Assembly: GCA_016199835.1 (NCBI GenBank)
Contig: JACQFX010000013.1
Span: forward strand, 166,381 to 230,380
Direction: 5' to 3'
Length of the DNA stretch: 64,000 nt
Source: Nitrosomonadales bacterium
Lineage (GTDB): Bacteria; Pseudomonadota; Gammaproteobacteria; Burkholderiales; Gallionellaceae
A program made the position numbers and the translations under genes. The notes beneath the pieces are model-generated. The model saw nothing but the letters and a program-made list of their open reading frames with translations. It was not told the DNA's origin and did no database searches. Below are positions 36,894 to 49,475 of the stretch, in pieces. Position 1 is the stretch's first letter. Every line of letters begins with the position of its first letter.

Positions 36894-38072
36894 ATGATTA
36901 TCACGCCGCTGCTGCAACTCGCAGCCGACAAGCTTGCCTCCGACCTGTTCCTCTCGGTAGGTGCGCCGATCAATATCAAGATCGAGGGCGTAGTCATGCC
37001 GGTCAACGCCCAGCAACTGGACGCCTTGTCGATCAAGCGCATCGCCTACGAGATGATGACGCCGGATCAGACCGCTTCGTTCGAGCAGTGCCTGGAAATG
37101 AATTTTTCCCTGCGGGCGGAAGGCATCGGCAACTTCCGCGTCAATATTTTCCGCCAGCGCGGCGACATCGCCATCGTCATACGCTACGTCAGGAACAAGA
37201 TACAGAACGTGGAAGAGTTGCATCTGCCGCTGATCCTGAAAAACCTGGTCATGGAAAAACGCGGCCTGGTGCTGGTGGTGGGCGCCACTGGTTCAGGAAA
37301 ATCCACCACGCTGGCCTGCATGATCGAATACCGTAACTCTGCCTCCAGCGGCCACATCCTGACCATCGAAGACCCGATCGAATACCTGCTCAAACATAAC
37401 CGCTCCATCGTGAATCAGCGCGAGGTCGGCACCGATACGAATTCCTACCTCAATGCGCTGACCAGCGCCATGCGGGAAGCGCCGGACGTGCTGATGATAG
37501 GCGAGATCCACGACCGCGAAACGCTCATGCATGCATTGATTTTTGCGCAAACCGGACATCTGTGCCTGTCCACCCTGCACGCCAACAACAGCTATCATGC
37601 ACTGAACCGCATCGTTAATTTCTTTCCGTACGACGCGCGGCAGGCGGTTCTTTCCGACCTTTCAATGTGTTTGCGCGCCGTCGTTTCGCAGCGTCTGGTG
37701 CGCAACAAGGAGGGCAAGCTGATGCCTGCGGTGGAAGTCCTGCTCAACACTTCGCTCGTCGCCGACCTGATCAAGAACGACGAGATCGAAAAGATCCGCG
37801 ATGCCATCGAGCACAGCGTATCGCCCGGCGCCCAGACGTTTGAACAGGCGCTGTACAAACTATACAAGGCCGGAGAGATCAGTCGCGAAGAGGCCATGCG
37901 CAACGCCGACTCCTCCAGCAACATGGCCTCGCTCATAGATTATTCGCAGACCAGCAAAATAAAGGCATTCAACGCCGACACGCCGCAACCGGATAAAGCA
38001 CGGGATATATCCGCCCCGGCAAAATTCGACGGCATCACGCTCAATCTCGACGACCAGACACCCGGCAAATGA
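36894..38072 (+). CDS. pilU: PilU-type pilus retraction ATPase
   Basis: A 392-residue secretion-type ATPase of the PilT/PilU family. It has a VGAPINIKIEGVVMPV N-domain, Walker A GATGSGKSTT, the Asp box ILTIEDPIEYLLKH, a Walker B region APDVLMIGEIHDRETL, and the His box QTGHLCLSTLHANN. PilU is the auxiliary retraction motor of type IV pili at the inner membrane. The GEIHDRET segment has His where PilT/PilU usually have Arg. It sits in the dap cluster with no pilT nearby; GGAG precedes the ATG. Confidence 0.9.
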   Translation: MIITPLLQLAADKLASDLFLSVGAPINIKIEGVVMPVNAQQLDALSIKRIAYEMMTPDQTASFEQCLEMNFSLRAEGIGNFRVNIFRQRGDIAIVIRYVRNKIQNVEELHLPLILKNLVMEKRGLVLVVGATGSGKSTTLACMIEYRNSASSGHILTIEDPIEYLLKHNRSIVNQREVGTDTNSYLNALTSAMREAPDVLMIGEIHDRETLMHALIFAQTGHLCLSTLHANNSYHALNRIVNFFPYDARQAVLSDLSMCLRAVVSQRLVRNKEGKLMPAVEVLLNTSLVADLIKNDEIEKIRDAIEHSVSPGAQTFEQALYKLYKAGEISREEAMRNADSSSNMASLIDYSQTSKIKAFNADTPQPDKARDISAPAKFDGITLNLDDQTPGK

Positions 38073-38419
38073 AGCTCTACGGCATCCCGAATTGCGATAC
38101 GGTAAAAAAGGCGCGCGCGTTCCTCGCGGCGCATGACATCGCCTATGAATTTCATGATTTCAAAAAGCACGGTGTGAGCGAAGCGATGCTTGCCGGCTGG
38201 ATGAAACAGACGGGCTGGCAGAGGCTGCTCAAGAAGACCGGCCCCACCTGGGGAAAGTTGCCGGACGAAGTAAAAACCTCGATCAAGGACGATGCCTCTG
38301 CGCTGCGCCTGATGCTGGCACAACCCAACGTCATCAAGCGGCCCGTGCTGGAGCGCAATGGCAAAGTGCTGGCGACCGGCTTCGATGAAACGATTTACAC
38401 CAATGCTTTGATAAAGTAA
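38069..38419 (+). CDS. ArsC/Spx-family reductase-like protein
   Basis: A 116-residue thioredoxin-fold protein of the YffB/ArsC-related group. It starts MKLYGIPNCDTVKKARAFL with a single N-terminal Cys where ArsC has its catalytic Cys. FHDFKKHGVSE and VIKRPVLERNGKVLATGF, with the conserved Arg-Pro, follow. It lacks evidence for an arsenate role, since no ars genes adjoin it. It overlaps the pilU stop as ATGA and precedes dapE by 6 nt, the common position for this family. Confidence 0.88.
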   Translation: MKLYGIPNCDTVKKARAFLAAHDIAYEFHDFKKHGVSEAMLAGWMKQTGWQRLLKKTGPTWGKLPDEVKTSIKDDASALRLMLAQPNVIKRPVLERNGKVLATGFDETIYTNALIK

Positions 38420-40467
<2,048 letters not shown>

Positions 40468-40470
40468 TCC

Positions 40471-41925
40471 ATGAGTACCGTTATTGACCAAGTCAGGCGT
40501 GAAGCCAGTAATTTGCTGGATACGCAACGTCGTTCCGAGCTTGGTCAGTACATGACCTCCTCCACCATTGCAGCGTTTATGGCTTCACTTTTTTCCTGCA
40601 ACGGTCAGGCCAGATTGCTGGATGCCGGTGCCGGGGTGGGTTCGTTAACTTCTGCGTTTCTGGATAAGGCGCTACACGAAGGAATGTCAGTTGATGTCGA
40701 AACGTGGGAGATTGATAACACACTAAGTGGCTATCTGAAAAATACGCTAGACGATTTTGTACTGCATGGGCAAGGAAAAGTAAAAGCTCACATCAATACC
40801 TCGGACTTTATCGAGGATGCAACGTTCTCCATACAGTTTGATTGCGACAATCGCTACACACACGCAATACTCAATCCTCCCTACAAGAAAATACCGGCCA
40901 ACTCGAAGCATCGAAAATTACTACGGATGGTAGGTGTTGAGACAGTCAATCTGTACACTGCATTCGTCGCGCTGAGCGTGTTGCTGATGAAAGAAGGGGG
41001 CGAGATTGTCGCCATAATTCCTCGTTCATTTTGTAACGGCAGCTATTACCGCCCGTTCCGCAATCTGATTTTGCGGACTTGCTCCATACGCCAACTGCAC
41101 CTGTTTGAAAGCCGGGATCAGGCTTTTCGGGACGATGAGGTTTTGCAGGAAAACGTCATCATCCATTTGGTCAGAGGCGAATCACAAGGTCCGGTCATTG
41201 TATCCACCTCGCACGATGCAAAATTTCTTGATTACCGGCAGGCCAGGTTTGATGCCGCAGCGATCGTGAAGCCTGAAGACCTGGAACAATACATCCACAT
41301 CCCGACGGCTATTGAACAGACCAGCATCCCCAGATTTTGCACGCACACATTAAGTCACATCGGGCTAGAAGTTTGCACCGGGCCAGTGGTGGATTTTCGG
41401 CTGAAGGAATATTGGCGCGATGAACCGACCAACAATACGGCCCCCCTGCTTTATCCCCACCATTTCAACGACGGCACTCTATGCTGGCCCAAGCCGCACA
41501 AGAAACCTAACGCCTTGCAGCTTTCATCTGATGTCCGCAAATGGCTGATGCCGCGCGGACACTATGTACTCGTTAAACGATTTTCGGCAAAGGAGGAACG
41601 CCGTCGCCTCGTGGCTTATCATTTACCCTGCGAGGCGTTGGATGCGGCATATATCGGCTTCGAAAATCATTGGAACGTGTTCCACATCGGCAAACACGGT
41701 ATGGATGAAGATACCGCCAAGGGGCTGGCCGTGTTTCTTAACTCGACCATCCTTGACGAGCATTTCCGCGTGTTCTCTGGCCACACGCAGGTCAACGCCA
41801 CGGACTTGCGCAATATGCGTTATCCGAGCCGCGAACAGTTGCGGGAACTCGGCAAATGCGCAAAAGATCAGCCTGATGATCAGGCCACTATTGACCATTT
41901 GCTTGAAAAACTGGAAACGCCATGA
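40471..41925 (+). CDS. Type II N6-adenine DNA methyltransferase, BsuBI/PstI type
   Basis: A 484-residue modification enzyme. Motif I is LLDAGAGVGSLTSAFL, and the catalytic motif IV is HAILNPPYKKIPANS. The target-recognition region follows in the C-terminal half. It is paired with a BsuBI/PstI-type endonuclease through an ATGA overlap. Prototypes of that family recognise CTGCAG, but the specificity here is not shown. The pair is wedged between prmB and hpnC, and its codon use is looser than that of its neighbours, which fits acquisition. Confidence 0.9.
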   Translation: MSTVIDQVRREASNLLDTQRRSELGQYMTSSTIAAFMASLFSCNGQARLLDAGAGVGSLTSAFLDKALHEGMSVDVETWEIDNTLSGYLKNTLDDFVLHGQGKVKAHINTSDFIEDATFSIQFDCDNRYTHAILNPPYKKIPANSKHRKLLRMVGVETVNLYTAFVALSVLLMKEGGEIVAIIPRSFCNGSYYRPFRNLILRTCSIRQLHLFESRDQAFRDDEVLQENVIIHLVRGESQGPVIVSTSHDAKFLDYRQARFDAAAIVKPEDLEQYIHIPTAIEQTSIPRFCTHTLSHIGLEVCTGPVVDFRLKEYWRDEPTNNTAPLLYPHHFNDGTLCWPKPHKKPNALQLSSDVRKWLMPRGHYVLVKRFSAKEERRRLVAYHLPCEALDAAYIGFENHWNVFHIGKHGMDEDTAKGLAVFLNSTILDEHFRVFSGHTQVNATDLRNMRYPSREQLRELGKCAKDQPDDQATIDHLLEKLETP

Positions 41926-42875
41926 CCACAAAACAAAAACGAATCGAAGAGGCATTGGATGTTCTCAGGCAGCTTGGCATGCCCAATGAGCAGCTAAACG
42001 ACAGAACGGCTATTTGCCTATTGGCTTTGCTGGATTTACCCAAAACCAAGGAATGGAAAGATGCCAGCGATCCAATGCTGGGCATTCGCGCCATCCTCGA
42101 CTTTGCCCGTGAAAAACTCGGCCACAACTACGCAGAGAACACGCGAGAAAGCATCAGAAAATATAGCGTCAAACAACTCGTTGCAGCAGGAGTATTGCTG
42201 CACAATCCGGACAAACCAGACCGAGCAGTCAACAGTTCAGACAACTGCTACCAAGTGGAACCCAATGCCCTCTCCCTATTTCGCAAATTCGGCACGAAAG
42301 CGTGGAAGAAGGCCTTGCTCAACTACTCGGAAACGCGCCAGACGCTGGCAGACCAATTCGCCCAACATCGCGACATGCAACGAATTCCGGTGGTAATCAA
42401 GCACGGCCATCAAATAAAACTAAGTGCCGGGAAACACTCCGACCTGATTCGCGCCATCATCGAAGAATTCATTCCTCGCTTTGTGCCGGGCGGAGAGCTG
42501 GTTTATGTGGGTGACACGGGAACGAAATGGGGTTATTTCGATGATAAATTACTACATGCACTAGGCGTCAAAGTAGGCAGCCACGGCAAAATGCCAGATG
42601 TGGTGATCTACCATCGCAAAAAGAATTGGCTCATTCTGGTCGAGGCTGTAGCAAGCAGTGGTCCGGTGGATGGCATACGCCATGCCGAACTGTCCGACCT
42701 GTTCAAGGCAAGCACGGCGGGACTTGTATATGTAACGGCATTCCCGGATCGAGGCGAAATCATGCGCAAGTTCCTGTCTGTCGTTGCGTGGGAAACCGAA
42801 GTATGGTGCGCCAGTGACCCGACCCACCTGATTCATTTCAACGGCATCCGTTTTCTTGGCCCATACGCCAAGTAA
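41922..42875 (+). CDS. Type II restriction endonuclease, BsuBI/PstI family
   Basis: A 317-residue endonuclease. The N-terminal about 170 residues are the helical recognition part. The C-terminal catalytic domain has GELVYVGDTGTKWGYFD, then HGKMPDVVIYHRKKNWLILV with a PD...(E)xK-like arrangement, EAVASSGPVDG, and GLVYVTAFPDR, all hallmarks of the BsuBI/PstI family. It cuts unmethylated DNA as phage defence. It overlaps its methylase gene. hpnC starts 25 nt after the stop. Confidence 0.92.
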   Translation: MTTKQKRIEEALDVLRQLGMPNEQLNDRTAICLLALLDLPKTKEWKDASDPMLGIRAILDFAREKLGHNYAENTRESIRKYSVKQLVAAGVLLHNPDKPDRAVNSSDNCYQVEPNALSLFRKFGTKAWKKALLNYSETRQTLADQFAQHRDMQRIPVVIKHGHQIKLSAGKHSDLIRAIIEEFIPRFVPGGELVYVGDTGTKWGYFDDKLLHALGVKVGSHGKMPDVVIYHRKKNWLILVEAVASSGPVDGIRHAELSDLFKASTAGLVYVTAFPDRGEIMRKFLSVVAWETEVWCASDPTHLIHFNGIRFLGPYAK

Positions 42876-42900
42876 GCGTTCTCTACACTCATTTACTCCA

Positions 42901-43716
42901 ATGGCCGTTGATCACTACGAAAATTTCCCGGTCGCTTCGATACTGCTGCCGAAACGCCTGCGACGTCCGGTAGAGATCATCTACAACTTCGCGCGCCAGG
43001 CCGACGATTTCGCTGATGAAGGCGACGCAGCCAACGAGGAGCGACTGGCGAAACTCGACGCCTTCCGCGCCGAGCTCAACCGCATCGCCAACCACGAAAC
43101 GCCGCAGACGCCTTTGTTCCATGATGTGGCAGCCATCGTCGCCGAGTTCCAGTTGCCGCTGCAACTGTTCCACGACCTGCTCGATGCCTTCGCGCAGGAC
43201 GTGGTGAAGAAACGCTACGCGAATTTCGACGAACTGCTCGACTACTGCCGCCGCTCCGCCAATCCGGTCGGGCGCTTGCTGCTGCATCTGTATGAGGAAG
43301 CCACGCCGACCAACCTGACTTATTCCGACTCTATCTGCACCGCACTGCAACTCATCAACTTCTGGCAGGACGTGAAGAAGGATTACGCCATCGGGCGCAT
43401 TTACATCCCGCAGGACGATATGGCGCGTTTCGGCGTAACCGAGCAGCACATCGCGCAAGGCAACCCGGACAAGGTGTGGCGTGATCTGATGCGCTTCGAA
43501 TTGAACCGCGCCAGCGACATGATGAAAAGCGGCGCGCCGCTCGGCACCCTGCTCACGGGCCGCATCGGCCTGGAGATGCGCATGATCATCGCGGGCGGCA
43601 ACCGCATCATCCAGAAACTGCGCGCAGCCAACTTCGACATATTCCAGCGCCGCCCGATGTTGCAGATGCACGACTGGGTTATCATGCTGCTGCAAAGTGC
43701 GCCTTTCAGGTTTTGA
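42901..43716 (+). CDS. hpnC: Hydroxysqualene synthase
   Basis: A 271-residue trans-isoprenyl diphosphate synthase-like protein. The first Asp-rich motif is ARQADDFADEGD and the second region is LINFWQDVKKDYAIGRIYIP. HpnC converts presqualene diphosphate to hydroxysqualene, the second step of the three-enzyme bacterial squalene route. ATG 42901 (MAVDHYENFPVAS) matches the family start. hpnD and hpnE follow. Confidence 0.93.
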   Translation: MAVDHYENFPVASILLPKRLRRPVEIIYNFARQADDFADEGDAANEERLAKLDAFRAELNRIANHETPQTPLFHDVAAIVAEFQLPLQLFHDLLDAFAQDVVKKRYANFDELLDYCRRSANPVGRLLLHLYEEATPTNLTYSDSICTALQLINFWQDVKKDYAIGRIYIPQDDMARFGVTEQHIAQGNPDKVWRDLMRFELNRASDMMKSGAPLGTLLTGRIGLEMRMIIAGGNRIIQKLRAANFDIFQRRPMLQMHDWVIMLLQSAPFRF

Positions 43717-43747
43717 AAATGCACTGGAACAGGATGGTACGAACAAA

Positions 43748-43793
43748 TGTAGGTCGGGCTCTGCCCGACATGGTGGGCAAAGCCCCCCCTACG
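43748..43793. repeat. Dispersed intergenic palindrome between hpnC and hpnD
   Basis: TGTAGGTCGGGCTCTGCCCG at the left and GGGCAAAGCCCCCCCTACG at the right form an imperfect palindrome containing the hairpin CGGGC-TCT-GCCCG. This TGTAGG...CCTACG type is common between proteobacterial genes. Confidence 0.55.
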
Positions 43794-43819
43794 TTGCCGC
43801 AAGCACAATCACACATTAA

Positions 43820-44653
43820 ATGACACCAGACCAATACTGCCAGGACAAGGCCGCCGCCAGCGGTTCCAGTTTCTACTACAGTTTCAGATTCCTGCCGCAT
43901 GACAAGCGCCGCGCGATCACCGCGCTGTATGCCTTCTGCCGCGAGGTGGACGATGTGGTGGACGAATGCTCCGATGCCGATGTAGCCCGCGCGACGCTCA
44001 ACTGGTGGCGCAATGAAGTAGCGGCGATCTATGGCGGCATGCCGCAACATCCAGTGGGCCAGGCGCTGAAACCGCTGGTGCAGCAATTCAATCTGGCACA
44101 AGAGCATCTGCTCGAGATCATAGACGGCATGGAGATGGATCTCGAACAGCACAGCTATGCCGATTTCAAAGCGCTGCAACTGTATTGCTACCGTGTCGCC
44201 TCGGTGGTCGGCCTGCTCGCAGCAGAAATTTTTGGCTACACCGATCGTCAGACGCTCAAGTATGCGCACGACCTCGGCATCGCTTTCCAGCTCACCAACA
44301 TCATCCGCGACGTGGGTGAGGACGCGCGGCGCGGGCGCATCTATTTGCCGCTGGACGAACTCGCACAGTTCGGCGTGCATACCAGCGACATCCTCAATGC
44401 AAAGGAGACCGAGGGTTTCCACAAGCTCATGCAGTTCCAGATCGAACGTGCACAGCGCTACTACCGGCAGGCGTTCGAGCAACTCCCCGCCATTGACCGC
44501 AAAGCCCAGCGCACCGGACTCATCATGGCGGCGATCTACCGCGCCACGCTGGACGAAGTCGTCGCCAGCGGCTGCCATGTGCTGCGCGAAAGGGTTTCGC
44601 TCGGCACGGGTTACAAACTATGGCTGGCCTTCAAGACGTGGCTCAGTACCTGA
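43820..44653 (+). CDS. hpnD: Presqualene diphosphate synthase
   Basis: A 277-residue enzyme that joins two farnesyl diphosphates to presqualene diphosphate. It begins with SGSSFYYSFRFLPHDKRRAI. Asp-rich motif I is FCREVDDVVDECSD and motif II is LTNIIRDVGEDARRGRIYLP. Length is normal. Its end overlaps hpnE by 34 bp. Confidence 0.95.
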   Translation: MTPDQYCQDKAAASGSSFYYSFRFLPHDKRRAITALYAFCREVDDVVDECSDADVARATLNWWRNEVAAIYGGMPQHPVGQALKPLVQQFNLAQEHLLEIIDGMEMDLEQHSYADFKALQLYCYRVASVVGLLAAEIFGYTDRQTLKYAHDLGIAFQLTNIIRDVGEDARRGRIYLPLDELAQFGVHTSDILNAKETEGFHKLMQFQIERAQRYYRQAFEQLPAIDRKAQRTGLIMAAIYRATLDEVVASGCHVLRERVSLGTGYKLWLAFKTWLST

Positions 44654-45993
44654 ACGTAGGCATCATCGGCGGCGGCTACGCCGGCATGACTGCGGCAGTC
44701 ATGCTGGCCGAACGCGGCATCCCGGTCACGGTGTTCGAGAGCGCCCGTCAACTCGGCGGACGGGCGCGCGGCGTCTCTTGCAACAACACCCAACTCGATA
44801 ATGGCCAGCACATCCTGCTCGGCTGTTACCGCCACACGCTTGATCTCATCACACAGGTCGGCGGCAACATCGAACAGGATTTCCTGCGCCTGCCGCTGCA
44901 ACTCACGCTGCACAATCACTTTGAACTAAAGGCCCCTGCCCTGCCCGCGCCGTTGCATCTGATAGAACTACTAGCCATTCGATTAGGTTGGCAAACAACG
45001 CCAACCAACTCGCTGGTTATGCTGGCGGGACTGATGAGCGCGCAAGGTTTGACGCTGAAACAACGCCTGTCCGCCGCGCGCTTCATGCTTGCGATGCGCA
45101 AGCGAAATTTCCTGCTGCCGCATGACGTATTCGCCTTCGACTTGCTGAAAGCGCAGGGGCAGGATGAGGCATTGATACAATTGCTGTGGGAACCGATCTG
45201 CATCTCCGCGCTGAACACCCCGGTGCATAAGGCTTCCGCGCAAGTGCTGCTGAACGTGCTGCGCGATGCGCTGAACCGGACGCGTGCCGATTCCGACATG
45301 CTGCTGCCGCGCCTGAATTTTTCTGCGCTGTTCCCGGAGCGCGCAGCCAGATATGTCAAAAAACGCGATGGCGCAGTGCTTACCTCGACCGGAGTGGAAG
45401 CCATCATCGCGCGCAACGACGAGGTCGAATTGCGCACCGCGCGCGGCTCCATGCATTTCAGCCACGTCATCTGCGCCGCCTCGCCCGCCGCATCCGCGCG
45501 CCTGTTGCGCGAAGTGCCGCAACTCGCCCCTGTCGTCGCGCAGATCGAGGCACTGACCTTCCAGCCCATCTACACCGTGTATCTGCAATACCCGGAGAAC
45601 GTCCGTCTCCCGCACCCGATGCTGGGCTTCGACCGCTGCTTCTCGCAATGGCTATTCGACAGGGGACCAATCTCCGGCCAGCCCGGCCTCATCGCCGTCG
45701 TCATCAGCGCGGAAGGCGTGCATCAGGAACTGGAACACGAACAGCTCGCGCAGAAGGTGGTGCAGGAGTTAAGTGTGCAACTGGGCATCACGGCAGCGCC
45801 GTTGTGGCATCAGGTCATCGCAGAGAAACGTGCCACGTTCGCATGCACCCCCAACCTTGATCGGCCCGCCAATACCACGCCGCTGCCCAACATATTGCTG
45901 GCAGGCGACTATACGGAAGGCGATTACCCGGCGACGCTGGAAGGCGCGGTGATGAGCGGCATACGCTGCGCCGACCTGATTTTCCCGGCCTGA
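44620..45993 (+). CDS. hpnE: Hydroxysqualene dehydroxylase (FAD-dependent)
   Basis: A 457-residue flavoprotein that reduces hydroxysqualene to squalene, completing the HpnCDE route. The dinucleotide loop VGIIGGGYAGMTAAVMLAER is at residues 12-31, followed by GGRARGV, and the C-terminal FAD motif is ILLAGDYTEGDYPATLEGAV. ATG 44620 lies within the hpnD end; no better start follows before the FAD loop. No squalene-hopene cyclase is in the window, so hopanoid formation would need a gene elsewhere. Confidence 0.94.
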   Translation: MAGLQDVAQYLNVGIIGGGYAGMTAAVMLAERGIPVTVFESARQLGGRARGVSCNNTQLDNGQHILLGCYRHTLDLITQVGGNIEQDFLRLPLQLTLHNHFELKAPALPAPLHLIELLAIRLGWQTTPTNSLVMLAGLMSAQGLTLKQRLSAARFMLAMRKRNFLLPHDVFAFDLLKAQGQDEALIQLLWEPICISALNTPVHKASAQVLLNVLRDALNRTRADSDMLLPRLNFSALFPERAARYVKKRDGAVLTSTGVEAIIARNDEVELRTARGSMHFSHVICAASPAASARLLREVPQLAPVVAQIEALTFQPIYTVYLQYPENVRLPHPMLGFDRCFSQWLFDRGPISGQPGLIAVVISAEGVHQELEHEQLAQKVVQELSVQLGITAAPLWHQVIAEKRATFACTPNLDRPANTTPLPNILLAGDYTEGDYPATLEGAVMSGIRCADLIFPA

Positions 45994-46074
45994 CGCATCC
46001 TATATCCTTCTTGCGGTAAATCATGAGTACCCGCAGAATGACGCCCGATAACCCAATCTCATTCTGGAAACATC

Positions 46075-46611
46075 ATGAGCGGAACCGAAGATATCAATGA
46101 TGCCATTCAGGCCAGCCTGGACAGTTTCACCAAACGCTTCGCAGAAGTGGCGTCCGATCAGTTCAACGAGATGCGCCTATGCTCTTTCTTCGCCCCTATC
46201 CCCGGCGATTGCCTGGAACAGATCGCCATGGTTTCGGAGATCAGGACATTCGCCGCAGGCGGCCGTATTACCGCCGAAGGCGACAGAATGAATTCATTCT
46301 ATGTACTCATGTATGGCTCGGCCACGGCCTACGTCAATGGCTGTTGCGTAGGCACCATACGCAGCGGGGAATGCATGGGCGAAGGCGCCTTCTTCAGCCA
46401 TGAGAATTTCGTGCGCTCGGCCACTGTCATCGCAGATGGCGAAGTCATTGCACTGGAGATCAGGAAAACTGTGGTGGATCAGATGACGGGAAGCATCCGG
46501 GGCTGGATGGACAAGGCGCTATTGCTGGCCCTGTTCAGGAAATTGCAATCCGCCAACCAGAAAATCGAACAATTACTACAAGACCAGTCCTCAAGCTCAT
46601 CGCCTGATTGA
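46075..46611 (+). CDS. Cyclic nucleotide-binding domain protein
   Basis: A 178-residue single-domain protein. The beta-roll reads FAAGGRITAEGDRMNSFYVL, then GSATAYVNGCCVG and GECMGEGAFFSHENFVRSAT, the place of the phosphate-binding cassette. The Arg-Ser-Ala-Thr replaces the Arg-Ala-Ala/Thr that binds cyclic nucleotides, so binding is plausible. There is no HTH, so it is a stand-alone sensor or adaptor. A C-terminal Ser-rich tail follows. The partner is unknown. Confidence 0.8.
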   Translation: MSGTEDINDAIQASLDSFTKRFAEVASDQFNEMRLCSFFAPIPGDCLEQIAMVSEIRTFAAGGRITAEGDRMNSFYVLMYGSATAYVNGCCVGTIRSGECMGEGAFFSHENFVRSATVIADGEVIALEIRKTVVDQMTGSIRGWMDKALLLALFRKLQSANQKIEQLLQDQSSSSSPD

Positions 46612-46711
46612 TGCATGGCGCCCAGCGTGGTTCCGGAAGCCAGCCGGTTGCACGGATGACGCAGGCCCGGTTTCGGAGCAACCTGCGTCAAAACTCACGC
46701 GTTATTTTTAC

Positions 46712-48544
<1,833 letters not shown>

Positions 48545-48612
48545 GGTTTGCTACCTGCTTAATTTCAAGGGCGCGCATTCTAGCACATCGCCCATGAAGC
48601 TTACTGTATTCC

Positions 48613-49044
48613 TCAGCTTTTGTTTTTATGCGGGCACTTCGCCCTGGTGCAGTCCGCATATATCTGCAGCGTATGGTCACGGATCTCGAAGCCGAGTTCG
48701 GCTGCGGTTTTTTTCTGGCGCGCCTCGATGGCCGCGTCGTGGAATTCTTCGACATGGCCGCATTGCAGGCAGACGATGTGGTCGTGGTGCTTGCCCTCGT
48801 TGAGCTCGAACACCGACTTGCCGCCCTCGAAGTGATGCCGCACCAGCAGGCCAGCCTGCTCGAACTGGGTCAGCACGCGATAAACGGTGGCCAGCCCCAC
48901 GTCATCGCCTGTGGCAAGCAGCAGCTTGTATACCTCTTCCGCACTCAGGTGCCGCTGTTCGCCGTTCTCGAACAGGTTCAGCACCTTGAGCCGGGGCAAG
49001 GTGGATTTGAGCCCGGCGCTCTTGAGATGTTTAGGGTCGTGCAT
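48613..49044 (-). CDS. fur: Ferric uptake regulator
   Basis: A 143-residue Fur. The winged helix contains [15 protein letters not shown] and [19 protein letters not shown]. Metal sites are in [30 protein letters not shown] with the Cys pair, and the C-terminal [11 protein letters not shown] pair. With Fe2+ it represses iron uptake genes. It is transcribed divergently from the cupredoxin/Ftr1 genes across a shared Fur box, so autoregulation is likely. Confidence 0.96.
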   Translation of the reverse strand: MHDPKHLKSAGLKSTLPRLKVLNLFENGEQRHLSAEEVYKLLLATGDDVGLATVYRVLTQFEQAGLLVRHHFEGGKSVFELNEGKHHDHIVCLQCGHVEEFHDAAIEARQKKTAAELGFEIRDHTLQIYADCTRAKCPHKNKS

Positions 49045-49104
49045 GATCCAGATGAGGTTTTATCGCGTGGGAACATCATGCCAGAAACCTGTTGCAATTG
49101 CAAA

Positions 49105-49119
49105 TGAGAACGATTATCA
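49105..49119. promoter_or_regulatory. Fur box
   Basis: TGAGAACGATTATCA matches the 7-1-7 Fur consensus TGATAATnATTATCA at all but two positions and is extended by AAA/TTT to a longer palindrome (49099-49125). It lies between the divergent fur and cupredoxin starts. Confidence 0.8.
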
Positions 49120-49148
49120 TTTGCATGAAAGTTATACAGGGGTTATCC

Positions 49149-49466
49149 ATGAAACGAGTATTGCTTGCTGCGCTGCTGCTGCCTGCCGTTGCCCATGCGG
49201 CAGACGCCGATTACACGCTGGTCATCAAGAATCACCGCTTCCAGCCCACTGAAATCGCCATCCCCGCCGGCAGGAAGATCAAGCTGCTGATCGACAATCA
49301 GGATGCCACTCCCGAGGAATTTGACAGTTACACCTTGAACCGCGAAAAGGTCGTCGCCGGACACAGTAACGCCACCATCTTCATCGGCCCGCTCACGCCG
49401 GGGCGTTACACCTTCAGCGGCGAATTCCACGCGGATACTGCGCAAGGCGCAGTCATCGCTCAATAG
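49149..49466 (+). CDS. Periplasmic cupredoxin-like protein of an iron permease operon
   Basis: A 105-residue exported protein. The signal peptide is MKRVLLAALLLPAVAHA. The mature part is a cupredoxin-like beta barrel: YTLVIKNHRFQPTEIAIPAG, then ATPEEFDSYTLNREKVV and GRYTFSGEFHADTAQG. The canonical Cys of blue copper sites is missing; a His and acidic residues remain, as in EfeO-type cupredoxin domains. It probably hands iron to the permease 9 nt downstream. ATG 49149 has AGGGG upstream. Confidence 0.82.
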   Translation: MKRVLLAALLLPAVAHAADADYTLVIKNHRFQPTEIAIPAGRKIKLLIDNQDATPEEFDSYTLNREKVVAGHSNATIFIGPLTPGRYTFSGEFHADTAQGAVIAQ

Positions 49467-49475
49467 GAGGGCACC

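Noticed and set aside
36027..37223. A 398-codon minus-strand frame over dapD and pilU
   Set aside because: Both plus-strand genes are unmistakable; the antisense frame is a codon-bias shadow.
40471..42875. Restriction-modification genes considered as part of a larger defence island
   Set aside because: Flanks are prmB and hpnC on the same strand; no other defence gene adjoins.
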